Positions 11,436-23,338 of a stretch of DNA of 64,000 nucleotides are shown one piece after another; the stretch's first letter is position 1, and each line of letters starts with the position of its first letter. Source of the DNA: Narthecium ossifragum (taxonomy: Eukaryota > Streptophyta > Magnoliopsida > Dioscoreales > Nartheciaceae); assembly GCA_963920575.1 (NCBI GenBank), contig OY986968.1, forward strand, positions 4,519,485-4,583,484. Reading direction: 5' to 3'. The notes under the pieces are model-generated. The model searched no databases. It was given only the letters and a program-made list of their open reading frames with translations, and was not told where the DNA came from. A program made the translations under genes and the position numbers.

Positions 11436-13119
11436 AGCCAGAGGAGCCACTGGTTACGGTGCTTTCAATCAATCCTCTTATTCGATTGATGCTTTAGCTA
11501 CACGAAAGATTTGAGTCTTGAGTCTTGACTTGGATGACTTGAAACGCGTAGTGAACAATGAAGTGGTGGGCCAAAGCTTCATTTGAAAAGATGAAGGAAA
11601 CAACAAACAAGGTTTAATGGAGATAGCACTGATGGGTTTAGTAGATGGGTCATATGACTCCGAGTCTTCTACTGCTTTTGCCACTATGTCCCAAATAGTT
11701 TTAGATGTCACTATCCTGTGGGAGAGAAAAAAATGGCACCATGATTGAGATATAAGGACAGGAAGGCTCATACATCCGTGATGGAGTGATCTTGTGTGAT
11801 ACCTACCTAATATCATGTGAATAAGAAATCCACTTGTGGCCACAATTGTAGAGATATGAAAAAGTAGCCTGAATAATTGGGACAAGCAGCTAATTGGGCA
11901 GATGTGAATGAAGAAAACAGTGGTAATTTAAGAGGGATGCTTCTCTGCTGCTTAGCACAGCTGAAGGACGAATGCCTGCAAATTTTGACTAGACTTACAT
12001 CTGGACTCCAAGCAACCTCAACCAAGACAGCAGAATGCAAACCCCGGTGTTTTTGAATAATCTTACCAAATCAAGGCTGAAAGTCTCAGAAACAACCTTT
12101 CTGTTGTTTTGTGTAACAGAAAGTCGAAATGCAAAGTGAAGGCTTTATTTACTCTTATAAAGAGGTTAAACTTAGTATAGTCTTGTTTTAAAAGAGGGGG
12201 AGCCCCAATCTCGTCTCCAGCCTTTTAGTCTCATGAGAAAACCGTGACTAGATTTTCCCAACCTAAATCATAACTAAACAGAAAAAAACAAGGAAGCGAG
12301 AAAGAGACTTTATGGAAACTCCCAATTCCTTTCTCCTATTTCTCTACTTATGCAACTAGACATGTCCTAAGAGTGAACTCATCAACTAATCACTGCTTTG
12401 CGTGAATTATTCATCGACTTAGTCTAAGGAGACTCAGGAATTTAAACAAAGAAAAGGGTGCTCCCAACTACACCGTAGAATCCTGTGAATATTCTAGATG
12501 TTCTCCGCTTTTGAAATCCAAGACAAGCTACTGGGAGAAGAAAATAAAGGGTTCTTACAAGGAAACAGCAGACTCGGAGAGACATATCTGCTGATGGGTA
12601 CCTTAAGGTAGGAGGAAAATTAGACTCAATGGTAGGGACAGGAAACCTCTATGATGTTGGAAAAGGCCTCCAATTTCCTCTTCTTCACCTTAGAAGATTA
12701 GGAAAGCTCTTAACTTTGACAAGGAAAGCTCTTAACTTTGACAAAGTTGAGAAACAAGACCAGACAGAACAATCAAAAACCTCTCCTACTGAAACAAAAA
12801 TCTCTTTCAGTAGCAAAACAAGCATCCGCAAACCATATAGATGACCAAATAGGTTTAAGGCTCTTAGATTGAAAACTAGCAAAGATAGATGAGATGTTCT
12901 ATGCAGCACAGAACATTCAAACAGAACCCTGCAAGAATCAAATCCTCGTATCCTAAAGTGATTAAGCTAGGAAAATCCTGTTTATCTCCACAGAGATCAC
13001 GAAACTGAGATCCTTGATGGGTGCATAGTACGCATCTTTTGTTACTTGGGTACCTCCGTTTCATTACCTAAGTAACCCACAAGAAGAACTGAAACGAAAG
13101 CAGGATAAGGAAGACTCAC
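11436..13119. other. Upstream/intergenic region between ectodomain exons, duplicated at 58.9-59.7 kb
   Basis: No further coding is supported. The part 11436-12340 is repeated with about 90-95% identity at 58885-59723, so it is the 5' flank carried along with the duplicated LRK10-like first exon. Predicted ORFs here are short and lack domains. No kinase or transmembrane exon is present that could belong to the ectodomain exon at 13876-13120. Confidence 0.6.
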
Positions 13120-13876
13120 GGCAGTGCCCCAGATGGAACCTATCAGGACAAATGCATCTGAACTGATTGGTTTGGTTATCATATCCACACTGCCCATTGC
13201 TCGCCTTGCAGTCCGAGCAATCCGCCACCTTCCACTCCAGAAGGAACCCATTTCGCAGCAGCGCCAAGTAATCGCTGCTCTTCGCCCCGGCAAGCCCCAC
13301 CACAGGCCATCCCACGCCCTCATTACACCTACCCACCAATCCATTCGAATAATCTGCGGTGTAATTTCCGCCGAGATACGCATCAGTGCCGCCACTGGAG
13401 CAGTCTGTTTTATAGGAGTCCGGCGGCAAGTCGGCGCAGTTGTTGAAGAAGAACAGCTCCCTGTTCACCTTGCTGATTTGAAACCATGTGGGATCAAAAG
13501 AGGGAATGAATTCAGACGGAGGGCAGGCCATGCCATCGGAAAAGTTGGTGTAGGCGAGCAGAAAGGATTTGTTTTGGTAGAAGATCTCCTTGATCTGGAA
13601 ATCATGGAAGGGCCGGGGCAGTCTGAGCACGTTGGTGTGCTCGTCGCAGGTCAGGCTGAAGTCTGGCGAGCCGCAGTACGACGGCTGCAGCTCTCCAAAC
13701 CAGAACGGGTAGCTGATGTTTGTGATATTCCCACAGCTCTTACTCTTAGGCTTACAAGCAATCATCTGTTGCTCGCTAGCAAGAGCCACTGCTAGAAAAT
13801 TGAAGATAAGGAGAACATGAACCGGAACCGGAACCGGAACCAGAACCAACCTCTTGGATTGGAACACGAACACCAT
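13120..13876 (-). CDS. Orphan LRK10/WAK-type ectodomain exon (upstream copy 1)
   Basis: ATG at 13874-13876 opens a frame with a hydrophobic leader (Leu/Val/Pro-rich, about residues 10-33) and then Cys-rich sequence. CKPKSKSCGNITNISYPF and CGSPDFSLTCD near residues 41-77 match GUB_WAK_bind. NGFLLEW, the CSDC pair, a CGYD motif and CICPDRFHLGHC near residues 215-250 match the C-terminal WAK-associated domain. A donor GTGAGT follows position 13120, leaving phase 1. The frame is open across about 252 residues, the usual size for this ectodomain. No transmembrane or kinase exon follows before the next ectodomain exon at 11435, so it is either an alternative first exon for the kinase at 10425-9141 or the remnant of a tandem duplicate that lost its kinase. 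Confidence 0.8.
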
Positions 13877-14678
13877 ATGATAAGAAGAAGAGATAAAAAA
13901 AAAAAAAGGTTGGGAATTTGGGAATTGGAAGAAGATGGGTTTGTTTGGTGATCGATGTATATGATTTGGAGTTGTTGGGTAGGTGTTGATCTGATTTTTT
14001 TTGTATCACTTTGGTGGGCAGCAAGATAAGTGAAAAAAGATGACTTGTGTGGATCAGGTAAAAGGAAGAAGGGAACACTCCTTTTGCTTTCCACCATGAA
14101 TAACGTGGCCACCATGCATACTTTTTTTCTTATTATTTTCCTTTAGTTGACGAAGTATTGCTGACCAAAGAATAATTTTACATCATCTCGATTTAACTTA
14201 CTAGAACAGCCAATAATATTTTTTTATAATGTTTTTGACCGGAATAAAAGGAAACAATTTAATAAATCAAAATATTAAATTTATTTATTTATTTCATGTA
14301 TGATTGTGTCTAAATGCTAACTTCCAATTATAATATTGTTTATTCAATTGGATGGGTTTCAGCTAGGTCCTAAACTATTACATTGAAACACATCCCTAAC
14401 CTACAAGGTTAAACTTTTGAATTATGGAACACTCCAAAATCCAAACCCTTTCTTTATTTCCCCAAACTATAGTCAAACCTGCCTGCTCTATTATGCTAAA
14501 ATCTTCTACCAAAACAACAACATCAAACCAACCATTAAACTCCAAATTCATTCACCAAATCACATCAATCTAAATCTTACCAATTGACCATAATCATCAA
14601 AACACAGACAGTACAACAAATCTAAAATCTAAAATCCAAATGAAGAACAATAGAATCCAGAAATATGCGTACCCATAC
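13877..14678. other. AT-rich sequence between ectodomain exons, no gene seen
   Basis: The sequence is AT-rich, with polypyrimidine and A-rich runs. On the minus strand it would be intron of the 15471-14679 exon, or promoter of the 13876 exon. No mini-exon, membrane-span or kinase motif was found. Confidence 0.5.
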
Positions 14679-15471
14679 CGGCGGCGAGGCGGCAGGTGAG
14701 GCCAGGAGAGGTGGTGTTGGGACAGAAGCAGGTGTTGCCGTCGTTGAACCCGCATAAGCCGCCGGAGACCATGCAGTCGTCGCACCACCCTTCTCCAACC
14801 ATCCACGTCAACCCAAACCCCTTCTCCAACAAATCACTAAAGCTCTGAATACCCCTCAAGAGCAACGGCAGGATCGTTTCGAGTATCGGCACCACCGCGA
14901 TCAAGCCGCAGCTCTCGCTCCCGGCCACCACGCCGGTCTCGCTCGGAAGCCGGAAGTACGAGTGGTTTCCGCCGGCCCAACTGTTAGAAGAGCAGCTTTG
15001 GATCACATGGATCCCACCCGGCGCGATGACCGGCTCGCTGCAGTTGAGGTACACGGTGAGGTTGAGATCCATGTGGATGTAGTCCCATAGGGAGAAGTCG
15101 AGGGTGGCGTTGCGGAGCGTCGGAGGGCAGGCTTGGCCGACGACAAGGGGGTCGGTGAGGTTGAGAACTCGGCTAAAATAGTCGATGCTATTAACCTGGA
15201 ACTGCTTGCCAGTGATGTTGATAATTAGCGCCGAGTGGTCTCGGTCGCAGACGAGGTCGAATCCTGGATACCCGCAGTATGTTGGCTGGTCAGGCATCGA
15301 GAAAGGGTAGGCGATGAAGAAGTCGACGCCGTAGCAGTTGTACTTGGTTTGTGCGCATAGCTGGTAGGGCAGCTGCTGATCGTCATCGGCGATGCCGGAG
15401 CCGGTGAGCGAGGGGATGGCAGAGGCAGAGAGAGCAGCGAGGTAGACTAACTGGAATAAGTTTGGTTGCAT
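14679..15471 (-). CDS. Orphan LRK10/WAK-type ectodomain exon (upstream copy 2)
   Basis: ATG at 15469-15471 starts a signal peptide (Leu/Ala-rich, residues 5-22). CAQTKYNCYGVDFFIAYPF and CGYPGFDLVCD near residues 39-75 form a GUB_WAK_bind domain. GFGLTW, the CDDC pair, SGGLCGFN and CFCPN near residues 237-260 match the WAK-associated C-terminal domain. The exon ends in phase 1 at a donor GTATGG (14678-14673); the open frame spans 264 residues. It contains several N-glycosylation sequons. Like the 13876 exon it has no own kinase. It is only about 40-50% alike to the other ectodomains by eye, so the tandem duplication is old and the exon has stayed open, which argues for selection (inference). 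Confidence 0.8.
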
Positions 15472-15826
15472 ATCTGGTTTAGGCTAATTAATTAGCATGG
15501 ATGGATGTATTAAAGATCTCACAAACTAAGACCCAGTATGATCTATGGATCATTTACAGAGGTGAGGAGGAACTATGGGTTGGAGATATGGAGATGGAGA
15601 ATTGTATGGACTCAGGTATGAATGAGAATGGATGATATAAATGAGAGAGAAATTCTACAGCAGTTGACCGTTTTAGAGTAATAAGTTTTAGGTGTAGAAG
15701 ATGGAGTGGATAGGGCGGTTGGATTTGCGTTTGTTGAACGCGGGGAGGATTGATTTGGATCGGACGATTGATATGAAGGAGAGGGGTCAGGGATGTATAC
15801 GGCAGTTGACTACGTACACCGTCAGG
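15472..15826. other. Probable promoter/5' UTR side of the 15471 exon, no gene seen
   Basis: The sequence immediately upstream of a start codon on the minus strand is AT-moderate, with no coding motifs. No convincing minus-strand TATA box was seen. Confidence 0.4.
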
Positions 15827-16313
15827 TCATGTTTGGTTTGACATTATCGCTTGAATGAATGGTGAAATCCCAATTTAAAACCCAATCTTTTGTTTGATCA
15901 GACATTAAAATTGAGAATTGAATGTTTCGTTCCTAGCAAGTAGGGAATGAGGCTATCTCATCTAATAGCTCAGACTCTCTTATTCAAATTCTGATGGAAT
16001 GACGATTAATATCGGTTATAAAATAATTTAGTCATTTATATTTTATTTCTATTCCATTCTCATGTACCAAACATCTTCGAGCATAATTCCTAATCACATT
16101 CCTTATGCGAACCAAACATGTTGCATTATTCTTATTCCACTCTTCATGCCCATTTCAACTCCATTTCTGCTTTCATTCTCAATCTGTTCCGCATTCCTTA
16201 TGCGAACCAAACATGCCGCATCATTCTTATTCCACTTTTTCATGTCCATCTCAACTCCATTCATGCTTTCATTCTTAATCCGTCTCGTATTTCTTGTGCG
16301 AACCAAACATGCC
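15827..16313. repeat. MITE-like foldback with a 95-bp iterated end
   Basis: The left end CATGTTTGGTTTG and right end GCGAACCAAACATG are inverted. The right end is repeated: CTTATGCGAACCAAACATG occurs at about 16101 and 16196 and, slightly changed, at 16292, giving a period of about 95 bp. No clear TSD was found. No coding. Confidence 0.6.
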
Positions 16314-16410
16314 GGAGGTTCTAGTTGTGGTGGCACATGGCAGCGGAGGATTGGAAGGTGAAGGACGACTGGATATGGGTTTGGTGTGGAGAGGGTTGTT
16401 CCGAGACTAG

Positions 16411-16815
16411 GGGTGAGTATTCAACATTCGTTTTGGTTTTCGGTAGAAAACCTAAATATCGAAATTTATTGGGTACAAAAAAACACGAACCGAATCGAAT
16501 TTCTGTCAAAAACCAAACTGAACTGAACCGAATTTTTCTGTACAACTTTTCTAAAACCGAACCGAACCGAATTACTCTAAAAACTGAACCGAACCGAACC
16601 GAAATTGACTAGGTTGTGATATATCATATATATAAAGGATACAATATCTTACATTCTTATCAAAAATATTTCGGTATTTACCGAATTTGAAAAATTAGAA
16701 CCGAATATCAAATTTTTAACGTATAAAAAACAGAACAAAACTGAATATAGCGAAAAACTGAACCGAATTTTTCAGTTCGGTTCGGTTTTATAATTTCAGT
16801 TCGGTTTTGTTCACC
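16411..16815. mobile_element. hAT-like non-autonomous fragment rich in ACCGAA motifs
   Basis: It starts TAGGGGTGAGTATTC and is filled with direct and inverted ACCGAA/TTCGGT motifs, like the complete element at 39496-41098. The right end (GTTTTGTTCACCC) lacks the matching CCCCTA, and no 8-bp TSD is visible, so the end is degraded. Confidence 0.5.
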
Positions 16816-17127
16816 CGAATCCGGGACCGTTTATATTCGGTGAAACCTCCGATTCTGAAAGCAGGTGATGGCTAAAAAGAGGTCGCATGTCAAGCACGTG
16901 GTTTGGCTACGTCAGACATGAATCTGGACTCTGGAGACTCCTGTGGTCCTTATTCAAGGGATGGTTTAAAATTCGGGATGGGGACTGACCAGCTTTACTG
17001 GGTTCGACCAGACCGAGTCGGATACTCGCTCAGTTGAGAAATTGGATCCGAAAATGGACTCCAAATCCAATCGACTGGAGACGAACAGTGATGGAACCGG
17101 TGATCAGACCATAATGCAAGGTACTTG

Positions 17128-17703
17128 TGATGCAGGACCAAGCCTAGGCCTGATCTAGTCCGATTCGGAGCAGATCCCGAGGTGATCCGGACACGTTCGG
17201 ACTCCATCCGTCCGACTCAGATCTCCGGACGACCCCGACCGTCGGATGGACATAACTTTCGCTCACGACGTCCGATCGGGGCGTGCGACCAGTCGAAACG
17301 ATCGGCTCGACGAGCCCATCAAGATTCATCGGAGATCAAAGATCTCTCCATGACCTTGACCTCTGAATCTTCAAATTCCTTTTCCTTTGGTTTAAAATTC
17401 AGTTTTAGTGAAAAACTTTCCTTTTTAGGCAGTTTGTGCGGTCTTTCCTTTTTTTTTATAGCAAATTTCCTATTTCTAGTAGGTTTTCTTCTATTTGAAT
17501 TTCGGGTTTAGTACTTGGATTAGGGTAATTCATATCAGAGTCCATGTATGAGTTGGTCTGGTCTCTCCTTAATCTATAAAAGGAGGACTTAGGGTTTGTA
17601 AGACTCAGTTTTGATGATGAATAAAAATTAGGGTTTTTGGTTTCTCCCTCTTAAGAAATCTGGTTGTCTCTCCCATAAAGAGGTTCACGTTTACCCCGCG
17701 CCA
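17128..17703 (+). repeat. 5' LTR of the CRM-like element
   Basis: 576 bp, TG...CA ends, matched by 35752-36317 with scattered substitutions. CTATAAAAGGAGG near 17574 is a likely TATA box. It is directly followed by a primer-binding site. Confidence 0.85.
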
Positions 17704-17706
17704 GAG

Positions 17707-17718
17707 TGGTACCAGAGC
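17707..17718 (+). promoter_or_regulatory. Primer-binding site (tRNA-iMet type)
   Basis: TGGTACCAGAGC starts 4 nt after the LTR end. It matches the complement of the initiator-Met tRNA 3' end (TGGTATCAGAGC) with one change, and is used to prime minus-strand DNA synthesis. Confidence 0.7.
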
Positions 17719-17744
17719 TATACGAGTTCCTGGGAAGAGGATCC

Positions 17745-18730
17745 ATGCCTCGAATCAGAGTCGCACGTGCTCGACGGCCGCCTAGCGTCTCTCCGCCGCC
17801 GCCCAGAAGACGTGGTCGGCCTCCTGTCGACGATGGGCCTCCCCCGCGGGAACAGGGGTCCTGCAGGCGACCATTGTGGATCTTCAATGACAGGCGGCCG
17901 CCATCCAACTCCAGCTGCAGCAACAGAACCGAGAACGGACGCCCTCGCTGGAAGAAGAAGAGGAGTTGTCATCGGACGAGTCCTCCTTCCAGAATACGTA
18001 TGCCGACCAACCCCGATTTCGCCGTGACCAGCGAGATCGCTCCATGGATTACGGATTCAAGGTGGACATACCTGAGTTCGCGGGAGGGTTGCAGCCGGAG
18101 GTTTTCATTGACTGGCTTCATCAAGTGGAGCGTATATTCGAGTTTCGGGAGGTTCCCGACGACATCAAGGTGAAGTTGGTGTCTATCAAGTTGAAGGTAC
18201 GAGCTTCAGCATGGTGGGAACAACTGAAGAGGGTTCGTGAGAAGCTACAGAAGGACAAGATCCAAAAATGGGAGAAGATGAAGAAGAAGCTGAAGGAGCA
18301 CTTCCTTCCGTTCGGATATACCCAGTTCCTCTTCCAGAAACTACATACGTTTTGCCAAGGTACGTGATCTGTTGAAGAATATACTGAAGAATTCTATCAG
18401 TTGCTTGCCAGGAATGACCTTTCGGAGACGGAGGAGCAAACGATCGCTAGATACCTCGGAGGGATGCGACTATCTCTCCAGGACGCGCTGAGCCTTCACG
18501 CGTTGTGGATGGTGGCCGAGGCCTATCAGCGGGCGTTGACGGCGGAGAAACAGCAAGCTCGGGCGTTTGCCATGGGACGGACTCCACGCCCACCTCCAGC
18601 ACCGCTGAACCCGACCCCGCCAGCGAAGCCGCTCGCCGGGCCCACGACCCGTTCCCCCAAATCCGGCATCGGCATCCACCTTCAGGTGTTTCCGTTGTGG
18701 AGAAGTGGGCCACCGGGCTTCGGACTATAG
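17745..18730 (+). pseudogene. CRM-like gag (matrix/capsid) remnant
   Basis: An Arg/Pro-rich N-terminus begins at ATG 17745. After a frameshift the capsid part follows in another frame (about 17966-18367): KVDIPEFAGGL, WLHQVERIFEF, VKLVSIKLK, WWEQLK, YTQFLFQKLH. An in-frame TGA at 18365-18367 is followed by continuation of the same domain: SVEEYTEEFYQLL, then ARYLGGM. These are standard chromovirus gag motifs. The frameshift and stop prevent a full product. Confidence 0.85.
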
Positions 18731-19361
18731 CCTACCTACTAGCCGGCCAGGGAAGGCTCTGCTCCTTGAGGAAGACGCGGATGATCAGGCGGACCCCACC
18801 GAACCCGTCTTTGATGGCTATGGCGACGAAGGGGAGATTCTGTACGGTGACGGCCAGGAGACCTTGGTCCTGCGAAAGAGTTTCTTGACGCCTAAGGAGG
18901 AGGTCGACAATAACTGGTTGCGAACTAACATCTTCCAAACGACATGTACCATCGACGGGCGAGTCTGTAAGATGATCGTGGACAGTGGAAGCTGTGAGAA
19001 CGTCATCGCGGATGAAGTAGTGACCAAGCTGCAACTGGCAACGGAGGCCCATCCTATTCCGTACCGACTATCGTGGCTCAAGCGCGGCAGCGAGGTAAAA
19101 GTCGATAAACGCTGACTGGTTTCTTTTTCCATTGGTTCCAACAATCAGGATAGTGTATGGTGTGATGTGGTGACCATGGATGCTTGCCACCTTTTTCTGG
19201 GCCGACCCTGGCAATATGATCGTTTTGTCGTCCACAACGGTCGGAGGAACACCTACACCTTGCGGATCAAGGAGAAGCGATTGACCCTAGCGCCGAGAAG
19301 GGAGGAGCCGCGGCCCAAGCCCAAGGAAGGCCGAGTTGTGACTATGTTGTCACGTTCGTAG
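18685..19361 (+). pseudogene. CRM-like zinc knuckle and aspartic protease remnant
   Basis: The frame at about 18687-18730 reads Cys-Phe-Arg-Cys-Gly-Glu-Val-Gly-His with Tyr in place of the fourth Cys. The frame of 18705-19115 then carries the protease active site Ile-Val-Asp-Ser-Gly-Ser (about 18973-18990). A TGA at 19113-19115 interrupts the protease; its C-terminal motif Leu-Gly-Arg-Pro-Trp-Gln is in the next segment (19167-19361). Confidence 0.8.
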
Positions 19362-19373
19362 TTTCTGGAGGAG

Positions 19374-20365
19374 GTGAAGGAGCAGCCAGTCATCTATGCG
19401 CTGCTGCCAGGCGAACCAGATGCGATGGTGGAAGTTCCTAAGCTCGTGAGGCCCCTCTTGGCGGAGTTCGTTGATCTGTTACCCGAGGAGCTGCCCCTGG
19501 AACTACCACCCATGCGAGACATCCAGCATCAAATCGACTTGACTCCGGGAGCCAGCCTACGCAATCGACCGGCATACCGGATGAGTCCGAAGGAGATCGA
19601 GAAACTGAGGAAGCAAGTGACGGAACTGATGGAGAAAGGCTATGTATGGGAAAGCATCAGCCCGTGCGCCGTACCTGCTCTCTTAGTACCCAAGAAGGAT
19701 GGTTCGTGGCGAATGTGCATCGACATCAGAGCTATCAACCGGATCACCATCAAGTACAGGTTCCCCATACCAAGGCTGGATGATATGCTCGACCAACTGG
19801 CAGGTTCCAAGCTGTTTTCAAAAATAGATCTCAAAAGCGGATACCACCATATTCGCATCCGGCCGGGGGACGGGTGGAAGACAGCCTTCAAGACTCAGGA
19901 TGGATTATAAGAGTGGATGGTGATGCCTTTCGGTCTGTCCAACGCGCCCAGCACATTCATGAGGTTCATGCACCAAGTCCTGAGACCGTTCATGGGCCGT
20001 TTAGTCGTCGTCTACTTCGATGACATCCTGGTGTACAGTTCTTCTGAGGAGGAGCACTTGAAGCATCTGCGGGCTGTCCTCGAGGCGTTGCGGCAGGAGC
20101 GGTTGTTCGCCAACCATAAGAAGTGCACCTTTCTAATTGACCGGGTATGTTTCCTTGGTTATATTGTCTCTTCAGGTGGCATTAGCGCGAATCCCAGCAA
20201 AGTGGAGGCAATCTGAAGTTGGCCCTCACCGCGGAGTCTACACAATGTCCGCAGCTTCCACGGGCTGGCCTCCTTCTACAGGCGCTTCATCTACAACTTC
20301 AGCTCGATGACAACCCCCATCACCGAGTGTCTCAAAGGGCGGAATTTCTAATGAACCGAAGAAGC
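19374..20365 (+). pseudogene. CRM-like reverse transcriptase remnant
   Basis: RT motifs appear in order: [13 protein letters not shown], the [17 protein letters not shown] block (19673-19722), [43 protein letters not shown], and the catalytic Tyr-Phe-Asp-Asp box near 20013-20024, then CxFLGYIVS. Stops at 19908-19910 and 20214-20216 break the frame. The sequence ends abruptly at 20365, where the solo LTR begins with target duplication GAAGC. Confidence 0.9.
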
Positions 20366-21558
20366 TGATGAGTGCATGAAAGTGCACTCTGAATAGCCTT
20401 ATAACCATCTCAATTATTAGATTATTGCCCTTAATCAACTTCTTTAGCACTATTTTTATAATTCTATATGCTTCACATAGTTGTTTGGAAAATACAGGAA
20501 ATTGAAGTTAAAAGAAGCTGAAAAGAGTATATGGATCAACTTTAAAGATTAAACTGTACCGACTCATGAAGAACCAGATGTTGTGTCATATATGGTTGGA
20601 AAGCTCTTGAAATCTAATTTCTGGAGAATTTTACGGTTCGTGATTCCGAGTTTCCTAGAGGAAGTTACGCCAATTTTAGTACCGATGGCGCAGTTTGGAT
20701 GGCAAAACAGTAAATACTCAGGGAGTCAGATCGATCGCACACCTGGAGAGGGATCGATCGGACTCGGGAATTAAATCCTGACAGAACGTATGCTTTTCGG
20801 ATGATCATAGAAGGATCGATCCTCCTTTCACTCGAGAATTTTGAGGAGAAGGATCGATCCTCCTATGGAAGGATCGATCCAACTGAGAAGGATCAATCCC
20901 CCTTCTATGAAAGGATCGATCCTACTCGGGTGACCCAGGCTACGGAAAATAGAGAAGATGAAGATCTATCCGACACCTATAGTGGGATCGATCCGCCTCG
21001 AGCGTAGCCAGAAATTGAAGATTTCGATGCAAATGATCGATCCTACACCTATAGTGGGATCGATTATATTTTCCCAGTGAAGAAAATCAACGGTTTAAAT
21101 CTAATCCGAGGATGGAGAGACTTTGGGCTATAAATAGGAAACTTAGGGTTAATCAAAAGGGAGTTCTTGGATGTTTTTGGAGGCTCTTTTCTGGACGTTT
21201 CCAAAGGAAGAAGATGAAGGAATCTCCATCCATGACGGATGATCTAGCGAGGACTAGGGCTTCTTCTCCAACAATGGTTCATAGTTTTAATCTATATTGG
21301 TAAACTCTTTTCTATGTATTGGATCTTCAAAGATTATTTTCAGATTATAGATTTCTATGTGGATGATTAATATTATGAATCAAGTCACGCTTCTTTTATG
21401 ATATTGTGATCCCATAGTTATCTCTTTTGATTCTCCTACCGAGTCTTGCGAGACCTTTGTTATGCATTGCCCTTAGTGATAGCTGGTATTGTGTATTCTT
21501 AGGGATCTGGTGAGACAAGGTTGGGGCTCTATCCCGAGGAATCTTTGCTATGCATTGC

Positions 21559-23315
21559 TGATGAGTGCATGAAAGTGCATTCTGAACAACCTTATAACCA
21601 TCTCAATTGCTAGATTATTATCCTTAATCAGCATCTTTATTACTATTTTTATATCTATATGTTGCTTCACATGGTTGTTTGGAAAATGCAGGAAATTGGA
21701 GCTAAAAGAAGCTGAAAAGAATATATGGATCAACTTCAAAAATTAATCTGTACCTGCTCATGAAGAACCAGATGATGTGCCATATATGGTTGGAAAGCTC
21801 TTGAAGTCTAGATTCTGGAGAACTTTACGGTTCGTGATTCCGAGTTTTCTAGAGGAAGTTACGGCAATTTTAGTACCGATGGCGCAGTCTGAAGGGCAGA
21901 ACCGAAAATAAGCTGGAAGTCCGAGCGATCCGCCGATCGATCGGACCACGCAGAAACGTGACAGAACTTGTTTTTTTCAGCCATATAGGGAGCGATCGAT
22001 CCCTCTATCGCTCCTATAGGGTCCGATCGATCCGACACCAATGGTCCGATCGATCCGACACCAATGGTCCGATCGATCGGACTCGGAAAAATCCAAAAAC
22101 AGCGGATTTTTACTCAACCGATCGATCCAACACTCATAATTCAATCGATCGGACTTGGGAATTAAAGGGTGACAGAACGTATGCTTTTTAGAGGAGCAGA
22201 GTTCGATCTATCCGTCCATCGATCGGACTCGGGCGTAAATAGAAGATTGGAGATTTCAAGAGACCGATCGATCCAACATCCCGAGGGGGATCGATCGGAC
22301 GTTCCCAGTGAATTAAATCAACGGGTTAGATCAAATCCGTTGATGGAGAGACTTTGGGGCTATAAATAGGACTCTTTCTAGGGTTTGAGGGGGACTTCTT
22401 GGACGTTTTTGGAGGCTCTTTTCAGGACTTTTTCAAGAGGAAGAAGATGAAGACATCTCCATCCATGGCCGAGTAATCCGCGGACATGGCGGACGGATGA
22501 TCTAGCGAGGACTAGGGCTTCTTCTCCAACAATGGTTCATAGTTTTTAATCTTTATTGTTAAACTCTTCTTATGTATTGGATCTTCACAGATTGCTTTGT
22601 GGTTAAACATTATTATAAATCCAGTCATGCTTCTTTTATGATATTGTGATCCCATAGTTATCTCCTTTGATTCTCCTACCGAGTCTCGTGAGACCTTTGC
22701 TATGCATTGCCCGTAGTGACAGCTGGTATTGTGTATTCTTAGGGATCTGGTTAGATAAGGTTGGGGCTCTATACCGTGAGATCTTTGCTATGCATTGCCG
22801 ATTGTGAGAGTTGGTATTGTGTATTCTTAGAGATCCGGTTAGAGTTAGGGCTTTGTCTCGATGAACTTTTGTTGCGCGTTGCCTGTAGTGACAGCCGGTA
22901 TCGTGTATTCTTAGGTTTGGTTGGATGAAGTTAGAACTATAAAAGGGAAGAATCAATCGTAGGAAGAGACATATATATATTTTATCAGATTCATAATTCT
23001 ATATCTCCCGGTTAAGGTGATTGGGATGTGAATCCCTTAACTGAGTATTATATGAACTATTGAGAAGAGAAGAACCTAAATCCGAGTGACGTGATTCCTG
23101 AAGCCTAGCCTCATTCAAATCCTGATTTCTTTCGTTAACTTTATCTTACCATTACATCTTCGATCTATTTTCTTAATTTTCATCGCTCTTGATTGTTTTC
23201 AACTCATTGTTATCTGTGTTTCTGGATCTTTCCTGCTTGTCTCTCTGTGGGATTCGACCTCTCTTATGCTGTACTGCACCGCGACCGCTGTGCGTGACAC
23301 ATTTGAGCGACATCA
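21559..23315 (+). repeat. 5' LTR of the Athila-like element
   Basis: 1757 bp. About ten GATCGATC-type palindromes occur at 21918-22300, upstream of TATAAATA at 22361. A roughly 200-bp tract around 22670-22930 is built from repeats of the TGGTATTGTGTATTCTTAG type. It has one more palindrome repeat unit than the 3' LTR. Confidence 0.9.
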
Positions 23316-23320
23316 AAAAT

Positions 23321-23338
23321 TGGCGCCGTTGCCAGGGA
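23321..23338 (+). promoter_or_regulatory. Primer-binding site (tRNA-Asp type)
   Basis: TGGCGCCGTTGCCAGGGA lies 5 nt after the 5' LTR. This is the site typical of Athila-type elements, complementary to a tRNA-Asp 3' end (one difference from the usual TGCCGGGGA). Confidence 0.75.

Noticed and set aside
11436..11450. Upstream GTG at 11450 as start of the LRK10-like protein
   Set aside because: Plant nuclear genes start at ATG; the in-frame ATG at 11433-11435 directly precedes a good signal peptide.
13124..13795. 223-codon plus-strand frame over the ectodomain exon
   Set aside because: It is antisense to a frame with signal peptide and conserved Cys pattern; no recognisable features of its own.
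21918..22300. Possible CRISPR-like array
   Set aside because: Repeat units are short palindromes with irregular spacing inside a plant LTR; no cas genes and a eukaryotic context.
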